Counted from the stretch's first letter, positions 34,500-47,743 are shown. The stretch: DNA of 64,000 nt from Triglochin maritima (GCA_963682175.1 OY821784.1:34701621-34765620); one strand, 5' to 3'. Numbers and translations are program-made. The notes: generated by a model not told the origin, from the sequence alone.

Positions 34500-36252
34500 T
34501 ATGGTGCCGAATTGGTTTCCAACTTTTGGTTAAATGAGAAGATTAATTTCCATAAAAATTGGTGTCGTTTGGATGTAAAAATCAGTTTCTAGTTTCCAAA
34601 TGTCTTGTCGATGAAAAATACATTTTTACCCTGTCGAACGGTCATATAAATATTTCGTTATTCCCCCCTCCTTTCCTCCTTACATCTACTTCGAACATTT
34701 GTTTCCGTTCCTCCTTCTTGCTCTTGTTTCCCACGAACATATCCCAAAAGCGATGGCGACTAGCGGCCTAAACCTCTCGCATGACATTGTCGTCTGTGTT
34801 TTGCGGCTCCTCCATAAGCATCGTCCAGGTGTACTGGCAGTGTGTGGCGGGTCTGAACTACATGGTAGTTCGTATTGTTCGTGTCGTTTAGGGTTTGATT
34901 TGAAGCGAATTTAACATGGTTGTTCTTCATGTAGTTTTTTACATCATTTTGTAGGGTTACCAAAAGTGTGCATTCATAGTCTTCGAGTCGATAACACCCA
35001 CACCACCCTTGGAGCCAGAAAACAAGTTGGATACCATACTGGCCATCCTCCACCGCTTCGAGCAACGCCTGATAACTGGGGGTAAAATTTTAAAACCATT
35101 TTCGCGTATATACTTTTGCAAGAAATGGTTATTGGCTGTCATTTTTGTCCTCTTAAAACATTCATGTCTCGTGTGTTTTATTCTTGATGTTGTTTGTTCT
35201 GATTCTTTTTTTAAAATACGTCGCTTAATAGACATGCATGAACTAACCAAATTATATCGTGTTAAATTCAAGTTAGCTTGATGCATAAGGATTAAAATGA
35301 AGTTAACCTGGTCTCCTGTGGGTTTTTCTATGTTTAAGTAATGTTTTGGATTTTATCAGGGTTACCTTAGGCTTAGGGATGCATTTTGGGAACTCATTTG
35401 GATTTATTCTACCCCACAACAATATGGCCAGTAGGGTACTTATGTGATTACTTTTTATTTATCTGTTTAAATTTAAGGTTTTTTGGAACTTCAAATAGAG
35501 TACTTGGGTAGTCTAAAATCATGTATGTTGTGTTATTACTTAACATTTGAGGATATTTCTGATTAGTGATGTCTTCATCATTATTTAGAGATAATGACAC
35601 ACGCACACAATCTAACGTCCACCTTGGAGTAGAAATAATGCGGCAACTATGGGGCAATGACACTGAAGGAGACTCCAGTCAACGCACCAGGCTCGGGGAT
35701 GAACCATGGAGGCTCTGCTCAGGCACCGCTTGGTATGAATATACCATTCCAAGCCCTTGAAGATTGTTGTTCGATAGGATCGGTCGTGTGTCCAACAAAT
35801 CTCCAGTAGTTTAGGGATTAAAAAAATCTTTAGTTTTTGGCTTTGTAGTCGCTTAAAAGTACTGCTTATAGTTATTATATGGTTTGATTTTTTTGGGTAT
35901 GAATTGTATATTGTAGTTATTATGCATGTCGGTAGCCTAGAAGGATTTATTGGCAGTGATGCTTCCCATTTGTAAAGTTTACACATGTGTGTTGTTATAT
36001 TTAACATGTTATCATCAGTTATCCTATGCTATACTTGGTTGTTTCCACTGCCATTACTGAATGAAACTTAATTGTAAAAACCAAATGTTTATCTTTTCAA
36101 AACCTAACACAATGTTAATATAATAACGCAACCACTGTTAAGTTAAATTGCTTTATGTACTATTCCACACTTGTTGAATTTTGGGTGTTTGGTTGTTGCT
36201 ATGCAGTTCTTTCTACACCATCACCCGATGGTAGTGGGGAGGATGTTGGTGT
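34500..36252 (+). other. Exon-like blocks of unknown origin
   Basis: Unrecognised but gene-like. It starts after a CT-rich leader with ATG at 34753 (MATSGLNLSHDIVVCVLRLL), then possible exons with PPLEPENKLDTILAILHRFE (about 34955-35083, between AG and GT signals), SSSLFRDNDTRTQ to 35760, and LSTPSPDGSGEDVG up to 36252, where a solo LTR interrupts. Similar exon-like text (LGTSRATLAREALSSMSGM) resumes at about 37990-38070 beyond the LTR. It may be a broken transposon accessory gene or host fragment. No function is assigned. Confidence 0.35.
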
Positions 36253-37847
36253 TGTAGGATCGTAATGAGACTTAGTTCTAATCACTTTTAAACTAATTAC
36301 CTACTAGTTTAAGCAATCAAGTTTATACAGCAGAAATAAAATCTAACTAGCAAGCAAAGGAAGAGATAACGCAAATCACAGAGGAGACGAGGATTTTTAT
36401 AGAAGTTCGGTCTCCCGCTTACGTTCTCTCTTGCAAGCTCCACTCGAACTCCCTCAATCTCCGCTTGCGTCTTCACTATCAACCTCGTTCCGGGCCGAGA
36501 TTAAGCATTTTACAAAACAAGCTCCGCGAACACCCTCGCAAGCTTAACTTTCTTCTCTCACAACCCGAGAGGAACACTTTGGGCTTTCACCGAAGTCCTT
36601 GCTTCCTTGAACAACAATGGTTGAGTGGATCACTCACTCTCTAACTTGAGCATAATAGCTTATGATGTGGAATTGATCTAAGATGTGGAAGTATAGCTTG
36701 GAGAGTAGGATTTGGGGAATAGGAGACTTGGAGTTTTTTCTTAAATGTATATGACAAATGGAAGTGTAAGAGATGTGTAATTGTGTCATAGAAACACATA
36801 TTTATAAGCTCCTAAGATGTTATAACCGTTGGGGTTAATTGGGTAAGTGTTTGTGTAAGATACACAAAACAGAAACTTACAGGACTCAATTCTGAATAAG
36901 TTCGGTCGACCGAATCAGGCAGAACGGTCGACCGGTTTGGCAATTTGAACATGATTCCGTCGATTGATAATGGAACGGTCGACCGGATCAGGTTATAACT
37001 TAGGTACACTTAAGTTAACGGTCGAACACCGAATCAGGCTTGGTCGACCGAAAATGAACAGACTCTACGAGGTTGATAAAATTGACCAAGTTCGGTCGAC
37101 TGATCCAAAGTATAGGCTTGGTCGACCGAAAATGAACAGGCTCTACGAGGTTGATAAAATTGACCAAGTTCGGTCGACTGATCCAAAGTATTCGGTCGAC
37201 CGAAAACGTCGAGGCAGTTGCACAATTTGGAGACAATTAAGTTCAGTCGACCGAATAGGTCCACGGTCGACCGATAGACAATAATGTATTTTGGGGTATT
37301 TGTGAATAATTCGAATACGACCGTTGGTATAATACGACAACCCTAACGGTCAGAAAAACATGTTGATTCGGTCGACCGAAAAGGTCTGCACGGTTGACTG
37401 AATGTGGGCAGTTGAAAACACTACGGGATAATTGATCACTCGGTCGACCGAAAGGTTGGTTCGGTCGACCGAATGTGGGCAGATAGTTCAGGTTTAGTTT
37501 TAGTGTTTTCCAGTTTAAGTTTGGGTGATCTATTGAAGTCCAATTGATGTGAAAATTTGTGTGTGACTTCTATAGGGAATCTAGTGTGTATATGAGTTGA
37601 TTTTAGCTCAAGTATGCTCAATTATACAATGTTCCTAAGACTCAAAAGAAATGCAAATTACATGTCTTCAAATGAGTTTGATTACATGTATTGACTTGGA
37701 TTATTTCTTCATTGAGTCTTGATCACCTGTAGAAGTGAGCACAAAGCAATATATATGTTATGCAATATGTGTGCTACTCTACATTGATTACAACTAAGAT
37801 TAGTTGGTTAAATCATCGAAACATAGATTAAGACAAAAAAACCAACA
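36253..37847 (-). mobile_element. Copia solo LTR
   Basis: A 1595-bp LTR with TG..CA ends in the same family as 13369-14966, with no internal region on either side. The flanks GGTGT and TATGT share only TGT, so the 5-bp duplication is partly eroded. It contains about 15 GGTCGACCG-like motifs between 36900 and 37475 and a 78-bp tandem duplication at 37036-37191. Confidence 0.85.
37036..37191. repeat. 78-bp tandem duplication inside the solo LTR
   Basis: Two nearly identical 78-bp copies, each with GGTCGACCGAAAATGAACAG at one end and GGTCGACTGATCC toward the other. In one frame this gives a repeated 26-residue string, but that frame is not a gene. Confidence 0.85.
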
Positions 37848-38171
37848 TATGTGATCTCTAGGGAAACCCTTGAAATACAGGAACATGGTTATAGTTATGT
37901 GGCCTAGGATCCCTACAACACTACACATAACTATCGTGGGTGGTCGTTTGGGAACGAGGACCATATGAAGGTTTCATAGTTCAAGGCAGTAGCTCACCTG
38001 AACCTTGGTACCTCTAGAGCGACACTGGCTCGAGAAGCTCTTAGTTCTATGTCAGGAATGCTTGTATTGGACGTGTTATTGTGCTTGGTTAATAGTTGTA
38101 TGTTCATTTGGTGTGATTGTTAGTCATCATATTGTTGTTAATATATTTATGTTCAGTGGCATAAAATTTCA

Positions 38172-40535
38172 CACTACTACAGAAAATGGAATATATGTCG
38201 AATGTACGGGGGTATATACGTCAGATATAAGCATTCCCAGATCCGACGTCTATGTGTACGTCGTCTATACATAGACGTCGGACATGCAAAATCTAACGTC
38301 TATTCTTTAGGAATAGACGTCGACTGTATGTATCAGCCGACGTCTATACTTAAAGAATAGACGTTGGCCGTTCTATAGGACCGACGTCTATTCTTTAGGT
38401 ATAGACGTCAGTGAAATAACAGACGATGTCTATTCCTTTCTTCATAAGAATAAACGTCGGCTAATACAAACATCCGACGTCTATTCTTAAACCTGAACAA
38501 AAAATAATAATAGCATCCTGCAAACTTGTATTTAGTCATCGTATTCGTGTACATACAACCTGCACCAAATTCGTTCACAAATACTCACACTTTCATCCAC
38601 ATGTACATACTAGCACAAGCATACATGCACAAACACAAACATACAACCATACACAATCATTCAACACACTTGGAATTAATTCATACATAAAGAATTGGCA
38701 TTCATTCTAAAATTGAGGCGATTATATTAAGACATAAATAGTAGGTTTGTAATACAAGTGAACTTGTTAACTAAATTACAAAAAAATACTAGTGACATGA
38801 GAACCTCTTAGTGCATCAACATGTTTCTGATAAAATAGAGAGTCCATCGGTCGTGAGTTTCATCGAGCTCCTGTTGCGAGAAGGGATTACTACTTTTTGG
38901 GAAGACCTATCAAAAAAATACAAGTAAACCCATTCCACATTCATCACAAACACACTACATCCAAACCCCTCAAACTTCAACACAACACATGTTTACATTT
39001 AGTCACATGTTTACATTTTCCACATAACAAAATTGGCTTCTTGATTAAAGAATAAATAGCTAAAAGCTAGTCCTTAATACATGTTATCTCATAAGCAAGC
39101 TACCAACAAACTCCATTAACAACGATTATTGACAAATACATAACTAAGTGGACACAAACATACGATTTACTACTTATATGTTTTAAACACACAACTGAAA
39201 AATTACTAACAACAATTCAAACTAAGAGACAAAATGAGTGGAATCACAAACCAGCAAACGCGCGTCCTTCTTCTTCTCGAACGTGCGTCCTCCCTCGAAT
39301 CTACCAAATATAGATAGAATCCAACCTAAATAACTGAATTTCTCTTATGATAAAACTTGACATTTTAATGCCCATTTAATCCATGAGCTCTTAAAAATTG
39401 CATTGTAATGAATATTTACTTTGGCAATTAACACAAATATTATGGAGTTTGTTTGATGACACTAAAGATGATATGCACGATATAATGAATAAAAAATGGA
39501 CTACATTAAATTACATAAAACAAAATTTAAGATGTAGTTACTTATATATTTTATACGACCCTTAAGCTGTAAACTTCACTAATCTTTTGTTTGGGCCATT
39601 TATTGGTTTCTATTTGGCTTTAACAAATGTTGTTAACATTTTAACAATTTTAACGAGCAAATACTTAGGAGACCAACTTCTAGCAAATTTTAACGAGCAA
39701 ATACTTAACAACCACCAACATCACAACCATCAATCCACAATTCCGAACTAAAAATCCAGAAAAACACAAACACAATCAATCCTAAGCACCTAAATCCACA
39801 AACATCATGACAGACAAAAGATACATCTTTGATGACGACGGAAAGGTTGTCGTAACCTTGTTGTTGACGACAACGTTCTTGTCCCTATACAAAATATGAA
39901 CAAAAATCGAAATGTTTGATTCGAACGAGAGGAGAAGTTTACCAAGAAAGAAAAGAATCATTACTCCACCAAAAATCTGAAAATAAACCAACCAAAACTA
40001 AACGAAACTCTTACGGTGGTTAGGGATGTGGAGGAAGACGGAGGAGAGGGTCGGAGAAGGGGAAGAGAGGTTGGGACGTCGCTGCGGTGCCGGAGATGCT
40101 GTAGATCGGTCGGAGATCGGTCGCGGAGGAGGGTTCGATCGCGGAACGACTAGGGTTTGGTTGGGGTTTCGTCTGGGATGAATGATAGAAAACGCAACTG
40201 TTTGATTTCTTTAAGACCTATAGACGTCGGATGTTCTATACAGACGACATCTATATGCATGGGGGTATAGACGTCGGTCGTCTATAACATCTGACGTCTA
40301 TACTCTATAGACGTCGGATGCACCGGGTATTCGAACACCTGACGTCTATAGGTCGACGTCTATAGCGTATAGACGTCGGATGAAATCGGTATTACAACAC
40401 CCGACGTCTATAGTACCACATAGACATCGGCCTTGGTAACGACCGACGTCTATGCTATCTTCGCCTAACTAGACGTCGGATGTTATAACAGTCGACGTCT
40501 ATTGGGCGACGAGTAAAGACTATTCTGCACTAGTG
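38172..40535. mobile_element. Non-autonomous CACTA (En/Spm) element
   Basis: A 2364-bp element beginning CACTACTACAGAAAA; the right end reverse-complemented reads CACTAGTGCAGAATA. It is flanked by the 3-bp duplication TCA (38169-38171 and 40536-40538). Both ends carry dense subterminal repeats of AGACGTCGG/CCGACGTCT in both orientations (about 38225-38490 and 40215-40500), the usual transposase-binding arrangement of CACTA elements. No transposase is present. A GC-rich block at 40015-40210 read on the minus strand looks like a plant 5' UTR ending at a splice donor (ACCGTAAGAG). Confidence 0.92.
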
Positions 40536-40538
40536 TCA

Positions 40539-41889
40539 GCTACTACTATTTGATCTTGAAGTTGTATATTGCATCAATTCGATTAACTTCTATGTACCAC
40601 GTAGACGTAAAAAACTAATAATCATCAGGCCTGCCAATTATGAAATAATTTGCTTTATCTAACTAGATTGGGATTGCATATTTGTATTATGTCTTTGATA
40701 AAAAAGAATGAAACAACAACGCAGTTAACTGTCTTCTGGTTCTGATAAAACAGAAATACAACTTAACAACATGAACACTTAACAACGCTACCCTCTAACA
40801 ACTGAAAGTAATACAACCAAACCCTTACCGCTCAGCCAGCTCGTTCACCAACTATCGTTGGTGGCTCTCCACATCTCCCAATGCATAAAACACTTCCCTA
40901 TTTGCAGGCACAACAAACTTTCATGCAACTTCTACCCATTCGTCACTCTCAAGCTTCAAGCCGCAATGTGGACACATCTCCATACACGTGGTAATGATAA
41001 ACAACTCAGCCTTGTCGATCCCCTCCTTGACCACATTTGCAACAGAGAATATGTCATTGCTCAACACCCTTGATGAAGGAGCATTTCTTTGTCAGCGTTT
41101 GTTGATCTCTCCAACCACAGACTGACAAGTTGTTAAGGGTTCATCAAGAAAGAAATGTGTGTTTTAAAAGTATTCTTTTAAATGTATTTTATTATGAATT
41201 GAATGTATAATTTTTTTATTCCTTGATTAATGTATTCGTCTTTTTGAAGTGTTAAGGAAAAGACTTTTGATTCTTAACCGTAAAGCTCTAAAAGATAATG
41301 ATTTGTATAAATCAAAAGTAATTCACAATCATAGTGATTAACATGAGATATTAATTACCGAGATAAGATTGTCGTGTTGGTTAAAATAGTATTGTTGGCC
41401 TTCTCGGGTTTAACCTCACGGACAGCAACAATGTTTGATGCACGAGGTGTTGTTGGACGAGCTAGACAATCGCTTGTTGTGGACGACTCGTGTTGGAGGG
41501 GTGTCAATACTAAGGAATTTGGAGCTCAACTCTGCATATAGGAGTTAGTCATCTTATGATAGCTGATAAGGAAACAATTCTCCTTTTCGCTCATTACAAC
41601 TTATTTGGTGAGCCGGCAAACATGCACTTGTACCTTTCATTCCTGAATAGCATTACAACTTGGATAAATAGTTAAATTTGAACAAAAACCTATAAAGGGA
41701 TGAGGATTATAAAGGATGAGGATTAAATCTTTTATTTAACAAAACAAAAATGAGTTATGCGACATACATATTCTTAAAGTGAAATAGTGATGCTTAGCAT
41801 GTGTTTATTACGACAAAACTGATCAAAGAAAACAGTGGACCAGGCATATGTGGTCCACTTATTTAAATTATTTAATGACCGCTCGAGAG
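40539..41889. other. Unassigned, transposon-flanked
   Basis: No family was recognised. A patch at 40800-41075 is open in several frames but shows no motif. It lies between the CACTA element and the second Harbinger relic and may be part of the latter's element. Confidence 0.4.
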
Positions 41890-43180
41890 TGCAATGTCAT
41901 CCTGGATCCGGTCCCTAATGATGGTCATGGGAGTTTCATCACGAAGATTTAACACCTGTCTAGCTTCAGTGGCGGTGGAAATGTCTTCGACAAGGTCAGG
42001 TAACTAAACTCCTCAGGCAATTCATGGTTGTGTTCGTCAATGATGAAATTATGCAACGCCATCACAACTACTACTATCTTTACTTGTGATTCCAATGTGA
42101 AAGGACCCATCTTCCTTAAAATAGCTCATCATTTCTTCAGCACACCAAAAGCTCTTTCAATTACGTTCCTCAAGGAAAAATGCATCTTATTAAACAACTC
42201 TTCTCGTCCAGGAGGCTGACTGGTTTGAAACTCCCTGAGGTAGTACCTTGCATTACGATATATGGATAAGAATCATTTACGATTTGGGTAGCTAGCTTCA
42301 ACCAAGTAGTATTTCTCTAACATTGAAATAATACGATATGGTTATTGCTCATATGTTGGGGGTCTCCAAAAAATGTAGATAAAATGAAAGTTGATAGGAT
42401 CTGAAAGCCTTACCTCTGAGGAGGCAATGGGAAGTTCTGGTTAGGATAAAAAATGGCGTGGTTAAGGATATGACTATCGTGGACACTACCCTCACATCAT
42501 GTCTTAACTAATATGAACCTCATATTGAACTCACACCCCCTAAGACGTTCTGTTAGTGTGCTTTGGATCACGTCCAGAACGATAACGGATTTGGTCCCTT
42601 TTTAAAATAGATGCATGGACATGACTGTCGTCAAGTGCACCTATACGGTCTTTGAAATGGTTGTAAACTTCCCATCGGCTAGTGTCTGAATGTGTTCTAG
42701 AGTTGCATTGAAGTTATCTCTTGGCTTAGTAACATCACAAGCCCATATTGTCAATGCGTCGAGGACGGAATTCAAATGACAACTAATGGTCTCACTAGAA
42801 TGTTGGAAATCATCTTGTAGTTTCCTATTAACATCTTCATGTGCTAAAACGAACAAGAAGATATGTAATTGTTCTTCGATTTTAATGCCCCGGGTGTGAT
42901 TTTCTAAGCCTTACTTTTTCAAGGTATCTGTTAGCTTCAGGAAAGTTGATAAATGCAAACGACATCCTTCTTACGTACGTAGCACAACCTCCAATAACCC
43001 GTCAACATGTCTAATGTATTTTGAGATCCAGTCATGGGGGCGGTGTGAACAGGGGTCCTTATAAACTGCATATTCATATATTCCTGAACAACACCTACAG
43101 TTCCTAAGACAAGAGCTAACTCCTCTTCATCCAAAATCCATTCAAAGAGGTGTGGATCAAGTAGTGGATCCATCTACTAC
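41890..43180 (-). pseudogene. HARBI1-like transposase relic (second Harbinger lineage)
   Basis: On the minus strand, right to left: LTGYWRLCYVRKKD (N-terminal helix block), FVLAHEDVNRKLQDDFQHS followed by ETISCHLNSVLDAL (helix-turn-helix-like block), FKDRIGALDDSHVHAS (first catalytic block), YYLVEASYPN (second block, usual Asp replaced by Glu), ARYYLREFQ, FSLRNVIERAFGVLKKRWAI (catalytic Glu) and VMALHNFIIDE. Frames are broken by stops and shifts. The motifs differ clearly from the transposase at 32154-33440, so this is a separate lineage. No element ends were identified. Confidence 0.8.
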
Positions 43181-44700
43181 GTCCAAATTGGGATATGGTC
43201 AACAATAATCACAAAGTAATCCCTAAGTTTCTTTGTATAACGACCTTACTAACCATTCATTGGTTGTTAATTGGAATGAAGAAAACTTGTTGCATGTACA
43301 AGCAATGCCCTCTACTCATGCCCCTACCCACACATTCTTAAAAACCATAGTTAAAAAAACAAAGTTAAGGGTTCCTACCCCAAATCCTTAAGTTACGATA
43401 TCCTCAGCAAAGCAAAATCAACATCAGCAAAGCTCCACGTATCCATATCCTCAAATCAAAACCACCATTGTCCAAATTGCATGCATATAAGATAAATATA
43501 TAAATGTTACCTAACATTGGATTCCAACAAACAAAAAGTGCAAGAACGAGAGTAAAAGTATATTTGTTAAATGGTTGGTAACAAAAAAAACTGGAGTAAT
43601 GGTTATTGATTCCCAGCCAAACAAAAAAAATCCCAAACAGACTCTTCTTATACACCAATTCGTACACGTTCATAAGCAAAAAAAAAGTAATAAAACAAAC
43701 AAATTGAAAATGCTTGGTGTTGATCGGAAAAAGAAACCCTAGGTGCGAACCTGAAATGAGTTCCAGTGGATATTAATTGTTGGATGCCTCTTGGTAGACC
43801 GGTGGCTGTCGGGGGGTGTCGATGAGATAGGAAGCGTTTCTACGGGAGGTGTTGGTTGGAAGTTGGGGTTTGGAGGAGAAATGAGCTTGACTGGACTCCT
43901 CAAGTTTGTGTTTGAACGCAGATGGGGTGTGGAAATTACTCTAAACTTTAGTGTATAATATATGGAAAAAACTGAACCCGAACCCGGACCGATATGAGTT
44001 CAACCCGACCCGACCCAAAATTTTCGGGTTGGATTGGGTCAGATCGGGCTGGACCCGAATTTATTGCAATTTCCTGTCCAATAAATTATTGACCTACAAA
44101 TCAAAGACTTCAATGCCCTAACAACAACAACCATTCTTTCAGCTAAAACTACACCACCACCACCATCATCATCTTCTTCCTTAGCTCCATAACCAAACTC
44201 CATCAAGATCTCATCTTCCTTCCCAAACCACAATGCCATCATCATTAACCACAACCAATCAAAAGTCAAGAACCCAAAACCTTTTCCATCAGAATCTCAT
44301 CTTTCCTCCAAACCCACAACATTATCATCAACAATCTCACAAAGTCAAACCCACATCTCCCTTCCAAATCCAAACAACAAATTGAAGCAAAAAAGACCCA
44401 AATCCAAACTTTCATCCTCACCACCACAATCAAACATCGAAATCCCATCAAACCCAAAACCCCATCATCATCATCATCGTCAAAACACAACCTTCATCCA
44501 ATTCCACAGTGCCACTATCAACAACAAATTCAAAATAAAATATTTCTTCATCACCAAAACCAACTCAAGTCAAAACCCAAAAAAGAGTATGGACGGTTGG
44601 CCTTGATCGACGAAGAGGAGGCGAGGCGCCGAGGCCGCGAGGAGAGGGGGCAAGGCCGCAAGGAGAGGGGGTGGGGATTTGATTTGTGAAAATATGTCGT
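43181..44700. other. Low-complexity region between transposons
   Basis: It contains a run of GACCC/GGGTC-type sequence at 43975-44060, then CAT/CCA-rich DNA with an 87-bp near-duplication (about 44201-44275 and 44288-44362, both starting CCATCA(A/G)(A/G)TCTCATCTT). Open frames on both strands come from this repetition and are not supported as genes. A GA/GGC-rich stretch follows at 44610-44680. Confidence 0.45.
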
Positions 44701-45043
44701 AATTTAGATGTTTGGAAGTTGAGAATGTTATTTGTAGTATCGTTAGTTCCTTTTACAGTGCAGGTTTAAATTTTACGAAGTTGAAAATATAGGGGAGATT
44801 CTGTCAAATTTATAAAAAAATCTAACATTAATCGTAACGTTGTTTATTGTAGTTGATTTTGCTACTACACTCATTGCTCGACGTTTACAGTCATTTGCTA
44901 CTACACTCGATTGAGCTAATTTCTATAAAAAAATTAGTACAATTTTTTAATTAATTAGTAATAGAAGAACAACCATCTCACTTGAACATATTTTCAAATT
45001 TAATTAATATATGTTAGGAATGGATAAACATGATGAATGATCT

Positions 45044-47743
45044 TTGTTGGTCATGTATAATGAGAAATTAGAATATAACGGGGATGTGACAGAGTATACA
45101 AGATCTGACCGCAAATTGGTAGTTGTTCCATTTAACATAAAGTATGAGGATTTAATGGATGTCATAAGATCTGAATGTTGTTATCCACACAGTATGTTTG
45201 ATGTCAAGTTGACAGCGAAATTGTCATTAAACAATGATTGGACATACGTTCTAGTCGGTTTATGGAATGATGCGTTTGTTTAAACGGATGTCTGTGGTTG
45301 GAGTGTATGTGGAAGCTGAACCTATAGTTCCCAACCCTACGCTGACAACCACCACTCATTCGCCAGAGTATGGTATAATAAGGTTGACCGGTTGGGACTG
45401 CGGAATAGATTTGAATATAAGCATAAATCCTACAACCGAAGTTCCGGCATACCAACAAATTCCATTTATTCAATCGCAGAACTACCAGCAAACATGCAAC
45501 GAATGACCAGAAAATGCATGTGACATTCCTTCCAGCAGTGCAAATCTTTATCGTGGTATGTCACAATTTGAACCAATGCATTACAGTCATGATGAGTTTT
45601 ATGGTAAGGCTAGATCGTCTTCCTCATATCCCTCCCTTGAGCTTGGTTTTTCAGTTGTTGATCCAATTCATTTTAGTCGACTAGAATGCATCCAAGAGAT
45701 GCATAGCATTGAAGATGATGACACTGAGCAATTAAGGGATTACAATATATCATTCACTGTAGAAGATGAACCTGAAAGTGTTTCTGCTAATGAAGTCGTT
45801 CCGGAGACACAAGATGTCATATATGCGATGAGTCAGTCCATAAACCGTGAAGACGACGACGTTGTTGATGATGCAGTTGCTAACAACGACATGGTTCCAA
45901 CTCTTAATGAACTTCCTGATATCTTCGAGGACGACAACTAGATAGATAATTCTGTAATTGAACACACATTCTTCGATGCTGCGAACAATTTGGAATAGAG
46001 TGATTGGAATACGAACGATGGTCATTCTTTTTTGGATAAACGAAATTTCCCAATGAAAGATGATTTGGTTCACGCTCTGCAGTTGTGGCACATTAAAAAG
46101 TTTGTTCAGTATTCAGTTGTGGTTTCTTCAACGAAATGGTATATTGTTCATTATTTTCATCGTGATGAGGATAACTGCAAATGGTGTCTACATGCGTCTG
46201 TCCCAAAAGGCTGCAGATATTTTCAAGTTAAAACGTACGACGTCGTGCACACTTGTTCCAATCCGATGTTGCTAAACGACAACAAACAATGCAGTGCTAA
46301 TTTTGTTTGCGACTTGATAATGCCATCTGTTAGAACTAAGTTCACAATTACTCTTGCTGAAATAATGGAAAGGGTGAAGACCAAATACTCACTTGAAATC
46401 GGTTACGCTAAAGCATGATATGTCAGGCAAAAAACGTTGAACCGAATTTATGGTGCCGAAGAATACTGTTTTAGGGATCTACGAAGGTTCCTCACAGTTC
46501 TTGTCAGAACAATGAAAGACCTGTTGTCGAAATAGAGACCGTACAGGTAAATCCAGACGAGAAGATGTTTAAGTGTGTCTTTTGGACATTCGGGCCATCA
46601 ATTAGTGAGTTTCAATATTGCAGACCCATTGTCAGTGTGGATGGAACTCACCTCTATAGCAAATATAGAGGTTTATTGCTAATTGTTGTGGGCACAGATG
46701 CAGACAGTAGAATTTTTCCTTTGCCATTTGTTGTTGTAGAAAGCGAGAAGACATAGTCGTGGACATGGTTCTTTCAATTGCTGACATGTAGAGTGATCAG
46801 GCGACCTGGTTTGTGTATTATCACCGACAAATTTTCGGGAATAAACGTTTGTGTGCAAGCCACATTTCCACCTTCAGATGGGCATGTAAATTGATTCTGT
46901 CTTCGACACATGAAAGCAAATATTGCTAAACATCGAAATTGCAAGGAAAGATTGGGACAAATCAAGATTTATGAAACATGTAAAATTCATTCCTTTATGA
47001 AATTTGAAGAGCTAATGAAGGCTATTGCAGAGGAACATAAATCGGTATACGAGTGGATTCAGCATCAAGGTCCCTTGGAAAGATGGATTTGTTGTCACGA
47101 CGGGGGTTGACGTTTCGGATGTATGACAACAAACATGTCAGAAAGCTTCAACAATGTCTTACGAGGGGGCACGAGTATGCCAATTACGACCATGATTTTG
47201 ATGACATTTCTCCGTTTGAACAAATTCTTTGTTAAAAGAAGGGACGTCGCTGAGTCATGGAATGAAACATATGTACTGACAGTCCACACCGTGGTGATGG
47301 CAAACAACAATCTAGCCAGAACTCATACAGTAACTCGATACCACCAGTTGATGTACCAGGTTGAAACCAATGACCAGAAAAAATACCTTGTGAAATTTGA
47401 AAGAGTTATTACTTGCACTTGTGGATACATAATTGCAATGCACGTCCTCTGTTCACATGTACTAGCAGTTTGCAGCGGCAGACATGCAAATGTCAGCACT
47501 TCACATTTGGTCTCCCCGTATTATGAGGTTCAAATGTACAGACAAACGTACAAACCGATATTTATCCCAATTCCTGATGTGAGGTATTGGCAAGATCGTG
47601 GCAACATCACAATGAAGCCTCCGCAAACCAAAAGATCTCCTGGTTGGCCAAAATCAAAGTGAACTCGAAACGAGATGGACGAGCACTTTGGTAGAAGGGT
47701 ACGGTGTGGGAGATGCGGCGGTTTGGGGCATAATAGAAAATGA
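45044..47743 (+). pseudogene. MuDR-family transposase, degenerate
   Basis: Domains in order: an N-terminal PB1-like region (KLVVVPFNIKYEDLMDVI), an acidic linker (45558-45940), the MuDR DNA-binding part (FPMKDDLVHALQLWHIKKF, then CKWCLHASVPKGCRYFQVK), the MULE core (PIVSVDGTHLYSKYRG with first catalytic Asp, CIITDKFSGI with the second, FCLRHMKANIAKH), a SWIM zinc finger (C-x-C about 47417, C-x-H about 47450) and a C-terminal zinc knuckle RCGRCGGLGHNRK (to 47743). Several stops and at least two frameshifts (near 45280 and 47110) interrupt it. Confidence 0.85.

Noticed and set aside
36964..37284. 106-codon open frame with a repeated 26-residue string
   Set aside because: Produced by the 78-bp duplication and GGTCGACC repeats inside a non-coding LTR.
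44039..44606. Open frames rich in Asp/Gly/Val or His/Pro
   Set aside because: They come from CAT/CCA-rich low-complexity DNA with an 87-bp near-duplication.
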